NCBI RefSeq assembly: GCF_900106995.1
Contig: NZ_FNOK01000034.1
Span: 1 to 64,000 of the forward strand
From: Saccharopolyspora shandongensis
GTDB taxonomy: Bacteria; Actinomycetota; Actinomycetes; Mycobacteriales; Pseudonocardiaceae
Length of the DNA stretch: 64,000 nt
Direction of reading: 5' to 3'
In this document: piece by piece, positions 1-8,701 of the stretch
Layout of the letters: each line of letters opens with the position of its first letter
Numbering within the stretch: the stretch's first letter is position 1
Notes under the pieces: model-generated
Told to the model about the DNA's origin: nothing
Seen by the model: only the letters and a program-made list of their open reading frames with translations
Databases searched by the model: none
Position numbers and translations under genes: made by a program

Positions 1-297
1 TTGGTGCACTCCGACCAGGGATTTCAGTATCAGCATCGTTCCTGGCGGCACCTGCTGGCCGGAGTGGGCGCGACTCAGTCGATGTCCCGCACAGGCAACT
101 GCCACGACAACGCCGTCATCGAGAGCTTCTTCGGCCACCTCAAGGAAGAAGTGTTCCACCACACCCGCTATCTCAGCGTTGAGGCGTTCACGACCGCGCT
201 GGATGACTACATCACGTGGTTCAACACCGACCGGGGCCACACACACTGCGAGGGCCTGAGCCCGGTGCAATACCGGGCCCAGACCCTCGCTGCCTAG
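1..297 (+). CDS. IS3-family transposase (orfB), C-terminal part only
   Basis: This is the end of an IS3/IS150-type DDE transposase (rve integrase core); the 5' part lies outside the window. Visible landmarks are HSDQG with a catalytic aspartate, then SRTGNCHDNAVIESFFGHLK with the catalytic glutamate, and the usual WFNTDRGH and LSPVQYR tail. The frame is open from base 1, so the true start is unknown. A terminal inverted-repeat-like sequence follows the stop. It probably belongs to a complete element that extends leftwards, but intactness cannot be judged here. Confidence 0.9.
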   Translation: MVHSDQGFQYQHRSWRHLLAGVGATQSMSRTGNCHDNAVIESFFGHLKEEVFHHTRYLSVEAFTTALDDYITWFNTDRGHTHCEGLSPVQYRAQTLAA

Positions 298-313
298 ACT
301 CTTACTTAACGAG

Positions 314-336
314 TCCAACTCCCGGGGACCAGTTCA
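314..336. mobile_element. Probable right terminal inverted repeat of the IS3 element
   Basis: Seventeen bases after the transposase stop there is a sequence that, read on the minus strand, begins TGAACTGGTCCCCGGGAGTT. IS3-family ends typically start with TG, so the element probably ends at base 336. The left end and the target duplication are outside the window or unconfirmed. Confidence 0.5.
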
Positions 337-372
337 ATCGGAGGTGCCCTTCGTCGTCTGGTGAAATCGAGG

Positions 373-1650
373 TCAGCGGAGCTCGGTGCCCTTGGTTTCG
401 GGGAGCGTGCGGATCACGAAGAACGCGATCGCCGAGGCGATTGCGATGTACCAGAAGAACATCGTCGACAGTTCGTAGCGCGCCAGCGCCTGGATCACCA
501 GCGGGGCAGTGCCGCCGAAGATCGCGACGGTGAGGTTGTACCAGGCGCCGATGCCCAGGCCGCGCAGCTCGGTCGGGAACAGCTCCGACATGATCGCCGG
601 AGCGATCGAGGTCATCGCGGTGTACAGCGCGATTCCCACGCAGAACACCACGAGCAGGCCACCCAGCCCGGGTCGGACCAATGTGGACAGCGGCACGATG
701 AGTACTGCGGTCGCCGCCGACCAGACCAGCATCTGCGGCTTGCGTCCGATGCGGTCAGACAGCGCGCCCATCGGGTACTGCAGCGCGATGAACAGCGCGG
801 TCGCGATCGACAGCGCGAGGAACACGTCGGTCGCGTCGGCGTGCCGGGTCTTCACCGCGAACGGCGTCAGCGCGCTGAAGAACGTGTAGTAGCAGAGCGT
901 CGACAGCATGCTGAAGCCCACCAGCTGGCCGACCGCCTTGGGGTGGTGCTTGAGCGTCATCCACAGCGGATTCTTCAGCGCCTTGGCCTTAGCGCGGTTG
1001 TCCTCGAACTGCTCGGTCTCCTCGAGCGTGCGGCGCAACCAGATGCCGAGCAGCCCGAGCACGCCACCGATCAGGAACGGGATCCGCCAGCCGAAGTCGG
1101 TGAGCTGCTCCTCGGTGAGCAGTGCCGTCAGCGCGTAGCCGAGCAGCGAGGCGACGAGCAGCGCGGAGCCGGTCGAGATGTAGAAGAAAGCCGAGTAGCG
1201 GCCGCGCTTGGCGGACGGAGCGATCTCCGCCAGGTAGGCCGATGCGTTGGACACCTCGCCGCCGAGCGAGAGGCCCTGCCCGATGCGCGCCAGGATCAGC
1301 AGGATCGCGGCGGCCCAGCCGATCGACTCGAACGTCGGCAGCAGGCCGATGATCAGCGAGCCGCCGGCCATCAGCGAGATGGTCACCAGCATCGCCGTCT
1401 TGCGGCCCCGGAGGTCGGCGAACCGCCCGAGCAGCCAGCCGCCGAGCGGGCGGAAGAAGAACGCCAGCGCGAACGTGGCCAGCGTGTTGATCAGCGCGAG
1501 TTCACCGGGGAAGAACGCCGTGGCGAAGTAGACGCTGAAGGCGGTGTAGATGGTCCAGTCGTACCACTCGACCGCGTTGCCGATGCTGGCGGCGACCAGG
1601 GTTCGGATGGGTAGTCGGGAATCCTCGGTCGTCGTCGCTTCGTGCGCCAT
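373..1650 (-). CDS. MFS transporter, metabolite:H+ symporter (MHS) type
   Basis: This is a twelve-helix major facilitator of the MHS group, whose members import organic acids, betaines or related metabolites with protons at the cytoplasmic membrane. The N-terminus carries the typical NAVEWYDWTIY signature of helix 1, followed by the loop 2-3 motif GRFADLRGRKTAML and a GGEVSNASAYLAEIAP stretch around helix 5. An in-frame start 81 bases upstream exists, but the ATG at 1650 is preceded by GGAGG at a 5-nt spacing, giving 425 residues, normal for the family. The substrate cannot be read from the sequence. It lies on the same strand as, and downstream of, the zinc-finger gene. Confidence 0.85.
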   Translation of the reverse strand: MAHEATTTEDSRLPIRTLVAASIGNAVEWYDWTIYTAFSVYFATAFFPGELALINTLATFALAFFFRPLGGWLLGRFADLRGRKTAMLVTISLMAGGSLIIGLLPTFESIGWAAAILLILARIGQGLSLGGEVSNASAYLAEIAPSAKRGRYSAFFYISTGSALLVASLLGYALTALLTEEQLTDFGWRIPFLIGGVLGLLGIWLRRTLEETEQFEDNRAKAKALKNPLWMTLKHHPKAVGQLVGFSMLSTLCYYTFFSALTPFAVKTRHADATDVFLALSIATALFIALQYPMGALSDRIGRKPQMLVWSAATAVLIVPLSTLVRPGLGGLLVVFCVGIALYTAMTSIAPAIMSELFPTELRGLGIGAWYNLTVAIFGGTAPLVIQALARYELSTMFFWYIAIASAIAFFVIRTLPETKGTELR

Positions 1651-1767
1651 CGCATCCTCCGGTGTCGTGGCAGGACGCCCGTGCGCCGGAGATGTGCTGT
1701 TGTTCTCCGGGCTTCGTACGGGTGACGACACAGTACGGTCTGGGTCGCCCGTACGGAAGATCCCAAT

Positions 1768-2007
1768 TCACCCAGTGGGAGGAGCTGGACTACAGGGGGC
1801 GATCGGTGTACCCGTCAGCTCGTGCGCGAACCGGTTGCACTCCGGGCACGTCGTCCACAGCCAGGCGACGTCGGAGTTGTCCGCGGTGATCTGCTTACCG
1901 CACAGTGTCTCGATCTGCGCGTCCACCGGAAAACCGCCGCGGGGACGAGGTTTCCGCGTGGCGTGGCGCTGTCCGTCGCCGGGTTGCCAGCGAAACGGGT
2001 GAGGCAT
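1768..2007 (-). CDS. Small zinc-finger protein of the XRE/DUF397 regulatory neighbourhood
   Basis: This 79-residue protein has an N-terminal MPHPFRWQPGDGQRHAT segment, a single LCGK cysteine and a later CPEC pair, the layout of small zinc-finger proteins that in actinomycetes often sit beside DUF5753 XRE regulators (recalled, not searched). It may bind Zn with the cysteines plus a histidine and could modulate the divergent regulator; that is inference. The start is supported mainly by the conserved-looking N-terminus, since only a weak GGTGAT is found upstream. It is divergent from the XRE gene across about 250 bp. Confidence 0.6.
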   Translation of the reverse strand: MPHPFRWQPGDGQRHATRKPRPRGGFPVDAQIETLCGKQITADNSDVAWLWTTCPECNRFAHELTGTPIAPCSPAPPTG

Positions 2008-2173
2008 GCAAGATCACCGCCTGTTCCAACTCGACTGAGGCGTCCGCCGCTTGTCGCGTCCGGCAGCCGGTTCCGGGAGTACGACGCCGCCGGGAACGCG
2101 GTACTGGACACCGAGGACGCGCCGGGTGGCTGCGAGACTAGGCTGGTGCCCTCCTGGTCGGACGTCGTCGCAC

Positions 2174-2221
2174 GTACCATTCTGGTGGTACTGAAACGGA
2201 TGGCCAATTACCTGAACAGGT
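2174..2221. promoter_or_regulatory. Two palindromes between the zinc-finger and XRE genes
   Basis: The divergent promoter region holds GTACCA-N6-TGGTAC at 2174-2191 and ACCTG-AA-CAGGT at 2210-2221. Both lie 40-90 bp upstream of the XRE start. They are candidate operators for the adjacent helix-turn-helix protein; binding is inferred from position only. Confidence 0.4.
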
Positions 2222-2259
2222 AGTAGTTACCAGACCCGAATTCTGTTTCGCTAGGTTTC

Positions 2260-3111
2260 ATGACCCGTACCACTGGCGGCACGCCGAAGGCCCGTGCGCT
2301 CGGGGCTGAACTGCGCGAAGCCCGGGAACTGGTCGGCAAGAGCCTCCGCGTGCTGGCACAGGAGCTCGACACCAATCACGTCAAGCTGATGCGGTACGAG
2401 ACGGGCAAGTCCGTGCCGCCGCCGGAAGTGGTGGCCGCGTTCGTGACGGCGCTGGGAGTTTCGGCTACCGAACGTGATCGACTCGTCGAGATGGCGCGCG
2501 ACGCCGACGTGCCGAACTGGCTCACCGCGGATCGCGCAGGCGTGCGGCAGGAGCTGACCGCGCTGATCGAGTTCGAGCGCACCGCCACCCGCATCACCAA
2601 TGTGGCCACCGGGCTGGTTCCCGGGCTGCTGCAGACCTCCGACTACGCGCGCGCCGTGATGCGCGGCAGGCCGGTAGGCGAGGTGGAGAAGCTGGTGCTG
2701 ATGCGCGTCGGCCGCCGGGAGATCCTCTCCGCGCGCAACGGCCCGCACCTGACTGCGATCATCAGCGAGCACGCGCTGCGGGAACCGATCGGTGGGCACG
2801 CCGTGATGGCCGATCAGCTCCGCAAGGTCGCCGAACTGGCGGAATGGTCCAACATCGACGTCCGCGTCGTGGCGAGCGGTTCGACGTCCTGGCATCCCGG
2901 TCATGTCGGCCCGTTCGTGTTGTTCGAATTCCCGAAGGCGCAGCCGATCGTCCACTTGGAGCACTACCGGTCCGCCGCCTTTCTGTACAACCCCGGACTA
3001 GCGCAGGAATACCTGGACGCGATCACTACCCTGCTCTCGTTCGCGATGGATCACGACGAATCGATCGGGTTCATCGCAAGGTGTGCGAACGAGATGGAGG
3101 TCATTGCGTGA
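2260..3111 (+). CDS. XRE-family transcriptional regulator with DUF5753 domain
   Basis: The first 70 or so residues form a helix-turn-helix (LGAELREARELVGKSLRVLA, then NHVKLMRYETGKSVPPPEVV), and the rest is a DUF5753 ligand-binding-like domain recognised by VPGLLQTSDYARAV, HEHALREPIG-like and WHPGHVGPFVLFEF segments. Such regulators in actinomycetes control development or antibiotic genes with a DUF397 partner. The length of 283 residues is typical. The stop overlaps the GTG of the DUF397 gene, so the two are translationally coupled. Its targets are unknown. Confidence 0.88.
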   Translation: MTRTTGGTPKARALGAELREARELVGKSLRVLAQELDTNHVKLMRYETGKSVPPPEVVAAFVTALGVSATERDRLVEMARDADVPNWLTADRAGVRQELTALIEFERTATRITNVATGLVPGLLQTSDYARAVMRGRPVGEVEKLVLMRVGRREILSARNGPHLTAIISEHALREPIGGHAVMADQLRKVAELAEWSNIDVRVVASGSTSWHPGHVGPFVLFEFPKAQPIVHLEHYRSAAFLYNPGLAQEYLDAITTLLSFAMDHDESIGFIARCANEMEVIA

Positions 3112-3305
3112 GTACGGCACAACCGGTGGGTTGGCGGAAGTCGAGCCGGTCGGCGCAGGTGACGGACTGCGTCGAGGTCGGCCGCTTCGGTGACGGCGCG
3201 GCCGTCCGGGATTCGAAGAACAGGGCTGCGGGGTACTTCGCGGTTTCGGGCGATCAATGGAGATCGTTCGTCGCCGGGGTGCGCGCCGGCCGATTCGATT
3301 CCTGA
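3108..3305 (+). CDS. DUF397 protein, partner of the upstream XRE regulator
   Basis: This 65-residue DUF397 protein shows the family landmarks GWRKSSRS near the N-terminus, a central CVEV, then VRDSKN and a final WRSFVAGVRAGRFD. The GTG start overlaps the XRE stop (GTGA) and has GGAGG seven bases upstream. In related pairs the DUF397 protein modulates the XRE regulator, acting somewhat like an antitoxin or anti-regulator; the function here is inferred from that pairing. Confidence 0.85.
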   Translation: MSTAQPVGWRKSSRSAQVTDCVEVGRFGDGAAVRDSKNRAAGYFAVSGDQWRSFVAGVRAGRFDS

Positions 3306-3462
3306 CGTCGACTCCTGCGGTGCCCTCGGCGTCGGTTCGAGGGCACCGGGCCCGTTTTCCGCATTTCGTTCGCCTTCGCCCCTTTTCGCGACCCGCTTCG
3401 GGTGAATTGCGCCTTTGGCCGAATTCATTCTAATGTGTTGCCATGCCGGGCAGACTGGTCCG

Positions 3463-5100
3463 GTGAACACCGCGCGCGAGCTCGCCGACGAGCTGATCGA
3501 GGTCCTGGCGGACGAGGATCCGCTGAACGAACTCCTACAGGGGATACCGGGAATCGACCACCGGCTGGGCGATCTCGACGAGTCCGCGGAGTCCGCGATC
3601 CGGGAGCGCGCGCTGCGCATCGCCGCCGCGGCCCGCTCGCTCGATCCGCCGCCCGAGGACCGGATCACCCGCGGCGTCGTGGTGCAACAGGCCGAGGCGG
3701 TCGCGACGCGGCTCGGCGCGCGGTTGGTCGAACACACCATGCACGACCTGCTGATCTCGCCGATCGCCAAGCTGCTCGAAATCCTGCCCGCCGTCCGGCC
3801 GTCCGGGCCGCAGCAGGAACAGGACTTCCTGACCAGGCTTGCCGCGATCCCCGATTTCCTTGCCAAGGCGGCGGATCGGCACCGCCATGGCGCGGCGACG
3901 GGGCGGACGCCGGTCGCGCGCCGGGTCCGGGATGCGGTCGCGCACCTCGACGCCTACCTGTCGGCTCCGGAAAGCGATCCGTTGCGGCAGGCGCCGTTGC
4001 GCAGCGCCGACGAGCGGGATCGGCTGCTCGCGGACGTGGTCCGGCCGGCGTTCGCCGCGTACCGCGACGTCCTGCACGCCGAGATCCAGCCGCACGGCCG
4101 GCCCGACGACCGGCCGGGGCTGTGCTGGCTGCCAGGCGGGGCGGAGACTTACGCGGCACTGGCCCGGATGCACACCACGGTCGACTGGACTCCGGAGGAC
4201 CTGCACCGCACCGGACTCGCGGCGATCGAAGGACTTGCCGAGGAATACGCGGAAATCGGGTCGCGGGAATTCGGCCTGCGAACCGCCGCCGAGGTGCAGC
4301 AGCGGATGCGCACCGATCCGGCGTTGCGCTGGCAGAACGCCGCGGAGCTGCTCGGGGCGGCCCAGGCGGCGATCAGCCGCGCCGAAGAAGCGGCGCCGGA
4401 GTGGTTCGGGCGGCAGCCGGCGCAGCGGTGCCGGGTGGAAGCCGTCCCGGCGGACCGCGAGGCGAATGCGACCGCGGCCTCGTACCTCCCAGCGCCGCTG
4501 GACGGCTCCAGGCCGGGGATCTACTACGCCAACACCTACCGCGCCGAGGAGCGCCCCCGCTTCCTGGCCGAGGCCACGGCGTTCCACGAAGCCGTTCCGG
4601 GACACCACTTCCAGATCACCCTCGCGCAGGAGCTGACCGGGGTGCCGCTGATCCGGCGGTCTGCGTGGATCAACGCGTTCATGGAGGGCTGGGGCCTGTA
4701 CGCGGAGCGGTTCGCCGACGAGGCCGGCCTGTACTCGGACGACGTCGCCCGGCTCGGCATGCTCGCGATGGATTCGATGCGCGCGGCGCGGTTGGTGGTG
4801 GACACCGGGCTGCACGCCTTCGGCTGGAGTCGCGAGCAAGTGGTGGACTTCCTGCGCGCGAACACGGTGATGCCGGAGGTCGAGATCCAGTCCGAAACCG
4901 ACCGGTACATCGAGAATCCGGGGCAGGCGCTGTCCTATCTGGTCGGTCGGCTGGAGATCCAGCGGCTGCGCGCCAGGGCCGAAGCGCAGCTGGGCCCGGC
5001 ATTCGACCTCAGGGCCTTCCACGACGTGGTCATCGGCAACGGCCCGCTGCCGATGCCGGTCCTCGACGAGGTCATCGCGGAGTGGAGTTCGGCCAGGTGA
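3463..5100 (+). CDS. DUF885 family putative metallopeptidase
   Basis: This protein of about 545 residues belongs to DUF885. The diagnostic feature is FHEAVPGHHFQ near residue 375, an HExxxGHH-like zinc motif, followed by AFMEGWGLYAER, which supplies another expected ligand glutamate. The family is thought to include zinc carboxypeptidase-like enzymes, but substrates are mostly unknown. No signal peptide is visible, so it is probably cytoplasmic. The GTG at 3463 is preferred because the N-terminus then begins with a clean helical segment; an upstream in-frame start at 3415 would add sixteen unlikely residues. It converges on recQ through a strong hairpin. Confidence 0.75.
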   Translation: MNTARELADELIEVLADEDPLNELLQGIPGIDHRLGDLDESAESAIRERALRIAAAARSLDPPPEDRITRGVVVQQAEAVATRLGARLVEHTMHDLLISPIAKLLEILPAVRPSGPQQEQDFLTRLAAIPDFLAKAADRHRHGAATGRTPVARRVRDAVAHLDAYLSAPESDPLRQAPLRSADERDRLLADVVRPAFAAYRDVLHAEIQPHGRPDDRPGLCWLPGGAETYAALARMHTTVDWTPEDLHRTGLAAIEGLAEEYAEIGSREFGLRTAAEVQQRMRTDPALRWQNAAELLGAAQAAISRAEEAAPEWFGRQPAQRCRVEAVPADREANATAASYLPAPLDGSRPGIYYANTYRAEERPRFLAEATAFHEAVPGHHFQITLAQELTGVPLIRRSAWINAFMEGWGLYAERFADEAGLYSDDVARLGMLAMDSMRAARLVVDTGLHAFGWSREQVVDFLRANTVMPEVEIQSETDRYIENPGQALSYLVGRLEIQRLRARAEAQLGPAFDLRAFHDVVIGNGPLPMPVLDEVIAEWSSAR

Positions 5101-5102
5101 AC

Positions 5103-5142
5103 GCTCGTGAGCACTTCGGATCGCCCCGAAGTGCTCACGAGC
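5103..5142. terminator. Bidirectional hairpin terminator between DUF885 gene and recQ
   Basis: There is a perfect 17-bp stem (5103-5119 with 5126-5142) and a 6-nt loop, starting GCTCGTGAGC and beginning three bases after the DUF885 stop. There is no T tract, as is common for actinobacterial hairpins between convergent genes. Confidence 0.7.
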
Positions 5143-5148
5143 CCCGGC

Positions 5149-7269
5149 TCACGAGGTGGTGGCGAGGGTGAAGGGCAGGACCGCCGGGGCGCCCGCCCGG
5201 CGGAGCAGCCGGCTGACGACGGTGACGGTCCAGCCGGTGTCGGCGTAGTCGTCCATCAGCAGCACCGGTCCGTCCAGTGTGGACAGCTTGGCGGCGAGAT
5301 CCTCGGGCACCTTGAACTGCTGCCACAGCGAAGCCACCCGCTGCGCGCTGTTCGTGGCGCGCCGGGGCGTCGTGTTCGGGTTCGTCAGTACCTCGCCGAG
5401 CAGCGGCAGCCGGCCGATCGTGGCGATCCGCTCCGCCAGGCTGCGCACCAGCTGCGGGCGCGTCCGCGAACCGAGCGCGACCACGCCCACCGGACGCTCC
5501 GCCCAATCCCACGCGGCCAGCACCTTGATCCCGGCCTGGAACAGGTCGTCCGGCAGTTCCTGGTCGGGCGCGCCGGCGGCGAGCAGTTCGCGCAGCCGGT
5601 TGCCCCAGCCGATGTCGGTGAGCCGCCCGATCGCCCGCCCCGTGGTGGCCTGCTCCCCGGCGGGCAGCTTGCCGGATGCCGGGACGCCCAGCGAATCCAT
5701 GCCGCTCGGCCACATCTTGCGCGGCGAAACCTCCACGCCGGGCCGCCGCAGGCGCTCCCCGGCCTGCTGCACGGCCTGGTCGTCGACGTCCCCGGAATAG
5801 CCGGAGCCGGTGCAGTTGTCGCAGCGGCCGCAGGGTTCGGCCGCCGCATCGTCGAGCTGCCGCCGGAGGAACTCCATGCGGCACGAAGACGTGCCGAGGT
5901 AGTCGAGCATCGCCTGCTGCTCGGACTTCCGCTCCGCGGCGATGCGGGCGTAGCGCTCGGCGTCGTAGTGCCACGGCTCGCCGGTGGCCTCCCAGCCGCC
6001 CTTCACCCGGCGGACGGCCCCGTCGACGTCCAGCACCTTCAGCACCATCTCCAGCCGGGTGCGCCCCAGCTCGACGTGCGGCTCCAGCGCGGCCGTCGAC
6101 ATGCGCTCCTGCTGCGCCAGCGCGTCGAGCACCGCGCGCACCGTCGGCTCCGGCGGGAACGCCAGCGACGCGAAGTAGCTCCAGATGTCGCGGTCCTCCG
6201 GCCCGGGCAGCAGCAGCACCTCGGCCCGCTGCACGCCACGCCCGGCGCGGCCGATCTGCTGGTAGTAGGCGATCGGCGAGGACGGCGCGCCCAGGTGGAC
6301 CACGAAACCGAGGTCGGGTTTGTCGAAACCCATGCCCAGCGCCGAGGTCGCGACCAGCGCCTTGACCCGGTTCGCCAGCAGGTCCGCCTCCGCCTGCTGC
6401 CGCTCGGCGGGATCGGTGCGGCCCGAGTAGGACGCCACCTCGTAGCCCTGATCGCGCAGGTAGGCGGCGATCTCATCGGTCGCCGCCACGGTCAGCGTGT
6501 AGATGATGCCGGAGCCGGGCAGCTCCTTCAGGTGGCTCGCCAGCCACCCCAGCCGCGCCTCCGCCGAGGGCAACCGGACGACGCCCAGCCGCAGGCTCTC
6601 CCGGTCCAGGGTGCCGCGCAGCACCAGCGTTTCCTGCGGGTCGGTGTACTCGCCGCCGACGCCGAGCTGGTCGGCAACGTCTTGCACGACGCGGTCGTTC
6701 GCGGTGGCGGTGGTCGCCAGCACCGGGACGCCCTCCGGCAGCTCCGTGAGCAGCGTCCGCAGCCGCCGGTAGTCCGGGCGGAAGTCGTGGCCCCAGTCGG
6801 AGATGCAGTGCGCCTCGTCCACCACCAGCAGACCCGCGGTCTGCGTCAGTTCGGGCAAGATCGTGTCGCGGAAGTCGGGGTTGTTCAGCCGCTCCGGGCT
6901 GACCAGCAGCACGTCCACCTCACCGGCGGCGACCTGCTCCTCGATGTCGGCCCACTCGTCGGGGTTCGCGGAGTTGATCGTGGCGGCGTGCACCCCGGCC
7001 GCCGCGGCCGCGTCGACCTGGTTGCGCATCAGCGCGAGCAGCGGCGAAACGATCACCGTCGGGCCCTCGCCGAGCTCGCGCAGCAGCGCGGTGGCGATGA
7101 AGTAGACGGCGGACTTGCCCCACCCGGTGCGCTGCACCACCAGCGCGCGGCGGCGCTCCAGCACCAGGGCGCGGATGGCGCTCCACTGGTCCTCGCGCAG
7201 CGCGGCATCGGGGCCGGCCAGCGCGCGGAGTCGGTCGTCGGCGAGTTCGCGCAGCGCGTTTTCGTCCAC
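5149..7269 (-). CDS. recQ: RecQ-family ATP-dependent DNA helicase with C-terminal phosphoribosyltransferase-like motif
   Basis: This 706-residue superfamily 2 helicase unwinds DNA 3' to 5' in recombination and repair. Motif I is TGWGKS (residues 48-53), DEAH lies near residue 150 followed by CISDWGHDFRPDY, and motif VI is QQIGRAGRG. A zinc-binding RecQ-C block follows (cysteines in SSCRMEF and EPCGRCDNC, around 460-485). The last 150 residues are unlike E. coli RecQ and contain GPVLLMDDYADTGWT (about 669-681), which looks like the PRPP-binding loop of type I phosphoribosyltransferases. It converges with the DUF885 gene and is divergent from proA. Confidence 0.92.
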   Translation of the reverse strand: MDENALRELADDRLRALAGPDAALREDQWSAIRALVLERRRALVVQRTGWGKSAVYFIATALLRELGEGPTVIVSPLLALMRNQVDAAAAAGVHAATINSANPDEWADIEEQVAAGEVDVLLVSPERLNNPDFRDTILPELTQTAGLLVVDEAHCISDWGHDFRPDYRRLRTLLTELPEGVPVLATTATANDRVVQDVADQLGVGGEYTDPQETLVLRGTLDRESLRLGVVRLPSAEARLGWLASHLKELPGSGIIYTLTVAATDEIAAYLRDQGYEVASYSGRTDPAERQQAEADLLANRVKALVATSALGMGFDKPDLGFVVHLGAPSSPIAYYQQIGRAGRGVQRAEVLLLPGPEDRDIWSYFASLAFPPEPTVRAVLDALAQQERMSTAALEPHVELGRTRLEMVLKVLDVDGAVRRVKGGWEATGEPWHYDAERYARIAAERKSEQQAMLDYLGTSSCRMEFLRRQLDDAAAEPCGRCDNCTGSGYSGDVDDQAVQQAGERLRRPGVEVSPRKMWPSGMDSLGVPASGKLPAGEQATTGRAIGRLTDIGWGNRLRELLAAGAPDQELPDDLFQAGIKVLAAWDWAERPVGVVALGSRTRPQLVRSLAERIATIGRLPLLGEVLTNPNTTPRRATNSAQRVASLWQQFKVPEDLAAKLSTLDGPVLLMDDYADTGWTVTVVSRLLRRAGAPAVLPFTLATTS

Positions 7270-7346
7270 GCCCCGATTCCTACCCGATGCCCACGACGCA
7301 GCACGTCCGGGGTGAAATCCGGTGCCGGGACGATGCCCGAACGGAC

Positions 7347-7352
7347 TAGTCT
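7347..7352 (+). promoter_or_regulatory. -10 element TAGTCT of proA, leaderless start
   Basis: TAGTCT ends six bases before the proA GTG and there is no Shine-Dalgarno sequence between them, so transcription probably begins at or next to the start codon. Confidence 0.5.
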
Positions 7353-7358
7353 GGGCGC

Positions 7359-8699
7359 GTGACCACCACCGAGTCCACGATCACAGGCAAGGTGTCCGGC
7401 GACGAGCTGCGGGAGCAGGTCCGCGACGCGGCGCAGCGCGCCAAGCGGGCGGCGGCCGAGCTGGCGCAGGCCACCCGGGGCGACAAGGACGCGCTGCTGC
7501 ACGCGATGGCCGACGCGCTGGTGCGGCGGACGCCGGAGATCCTCGCCGCCAACGACCGGGACGTCGCCGCGGGCCGCGAGTCCGGGATGCCGGAGAGCCT
7601 GATCGACAGGCTGAGCCTGAGCACCGAGCGCGTCGAGGCGATGGCCGACGGGCTGCGCACGGTCGCGGGCCTGCCGGACCCGGTGGGCGAGGTGGTGCGC
7701 GGCAGCGTGCTGCCCAACGGGTTGCAGCTGCAGCAGGTCCGGGTGCCGCTCGGCGTGGTCGGGATCGTCTACGAGGGGCGTCCCAATGTCACCGTGGACG
7801 CCGCGGGCCTGACGCTGAAGGCGGGCAACGCGGTGCTGCTGAGGGGCTCGTCCTCGGCGGAGCACTCCAACACCGCGCTGGTGTCGATCCTCGCCGACGT
7901 GGTCCGCGAGCACGGCCTGCCGGCCGACGCCGTGCAGCTCCTGCCGTGCCACGATCGGGCGTCCGTGCAGCACTTGATCACCGCGCGCGGACTGGTGGAC
8001 GTGGTGATCCCGCGCGGCGGTGCCGGGCTGATCGCCGCGGTCGTGGAGAACGCCACGGTGCCCGCGATCGAGACCGGTGTCGGCAACTGCCACGTGTACG
8101 TCGACGCGACCGCGGACATCGACACCGCGCTGCGGATCCTGCTCAACTCCAAGGCTCGGCGTCCGAGCGTGTGCAACGCGGCGGAAACCGTGCTGGTGCA
8201 CAAGGACATCGCCGAGGAGTTCCTGCCCCGAGCGCTCGCCGAGCTGCAGGGCGCGGGCGTGACGGTGCACGGCGACGAGCGCGTCGTCGCCGTCGGCGGC
8301 TCCAACGTGGTCGCGGCGACCGACGAGGACTGGGACACCGAGTTCCTGTCGCTGGACATCGCGGCGGCGGTGGTGGACTCGCTGCCCGACGCCGTCGACC
8401 ACATCCGCGCCCACGGCTCCGGGCACACCGAGGCCATCGTGACCAGCGACGTCCGCGCGGCCCGGCAGTTCACCGTCCAGGTGGACGCCGCGGCGGTGAT
8501 GGTCAACGCCTCCACCGCGTTCACCGACGGCGCCGAGTTCGGGATGGGCGCCGAGATCGGCATCTCCACCCAGAAGCTGCACGCCCGCGGCCCGATGGGC
8601 CTGCCGGAGCTGACGTCCACGAAGTGGCTGGCGTTCGGCGACGGGCACGTGCGGCCGGGCTCCGCCCCGTCGAGCACCAGTTCCTGCCCGGGGAGCTGA
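7359..8699 (+). CDS. proA: Glutamate-5-semialdehyde dehydrogenase (gamma-glutamyl phosphate reductase)
   Basis: ProA reduces glutamyl-5-phosphate with NADPH to glutamate-5-semialdehyde, the second step of proline synthesis, in the cytoplasm. The sequence shows the family signatures [28 protein letters not shown] and [11 protein letters not shown] with the catalytic cysteine, and ends near [12 protein letters not shown]. At 446 residues it is slightly longer than most because of a short serine/proline-rich tail. The GTG start is preceded by a TAGTCT -10 hexamer only 6 nt away. The TetR gene starts two bases after its stop, so the two are probably co-transcribed. proB is not in the window. Confidence 0.95.
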   Translation: MTTTESTITGKVSGDELREQVRDAAQRAKRAAAELAQATRGDKDALLHAMADALVRRTPEILAANDRDVAAGRESGMPESLIDRLSLSTERVEAMADGLRTVAGLPDPVGEVVRGSVLPNGLQLQQVRVPLGVVGIVYEGRPNVTVDAAGLTLKAGNAVLLRGSSSAEHSNTALVSILADVVREHGLPADAVQLLPCHDRASVQHLITARGLVDVVIPRGGAGLIAAVVENATVPAIETGVGNCHVYVDATADIDTALRILLNSKARRPSVCNAAETVLVHKDIAEEFLPRALAELQGAGVTVHGDERVVAVGGSNVVAATDEDWDTEFLSLDIAAAVVDSLPDAVDHIRAHGSGHTEAIVTSDVRAARQFTVQVDAAAVMVNASTAFTDGAEFGMGAEIGISTQKLHARGPMGLPELTSTKWLAFGDGHVRPGSAPSSTSSCPGS

Positions 8700-8701
8700 C
8701 C

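Noticed and set aside
361-1614. Plus-strand open frame of 417 codons overlapping the MFS transporter
   Set aside because: The composition is arginine-, glutamine- and glutamate-rich without motifs, and the minus-strand transporter is convincing.
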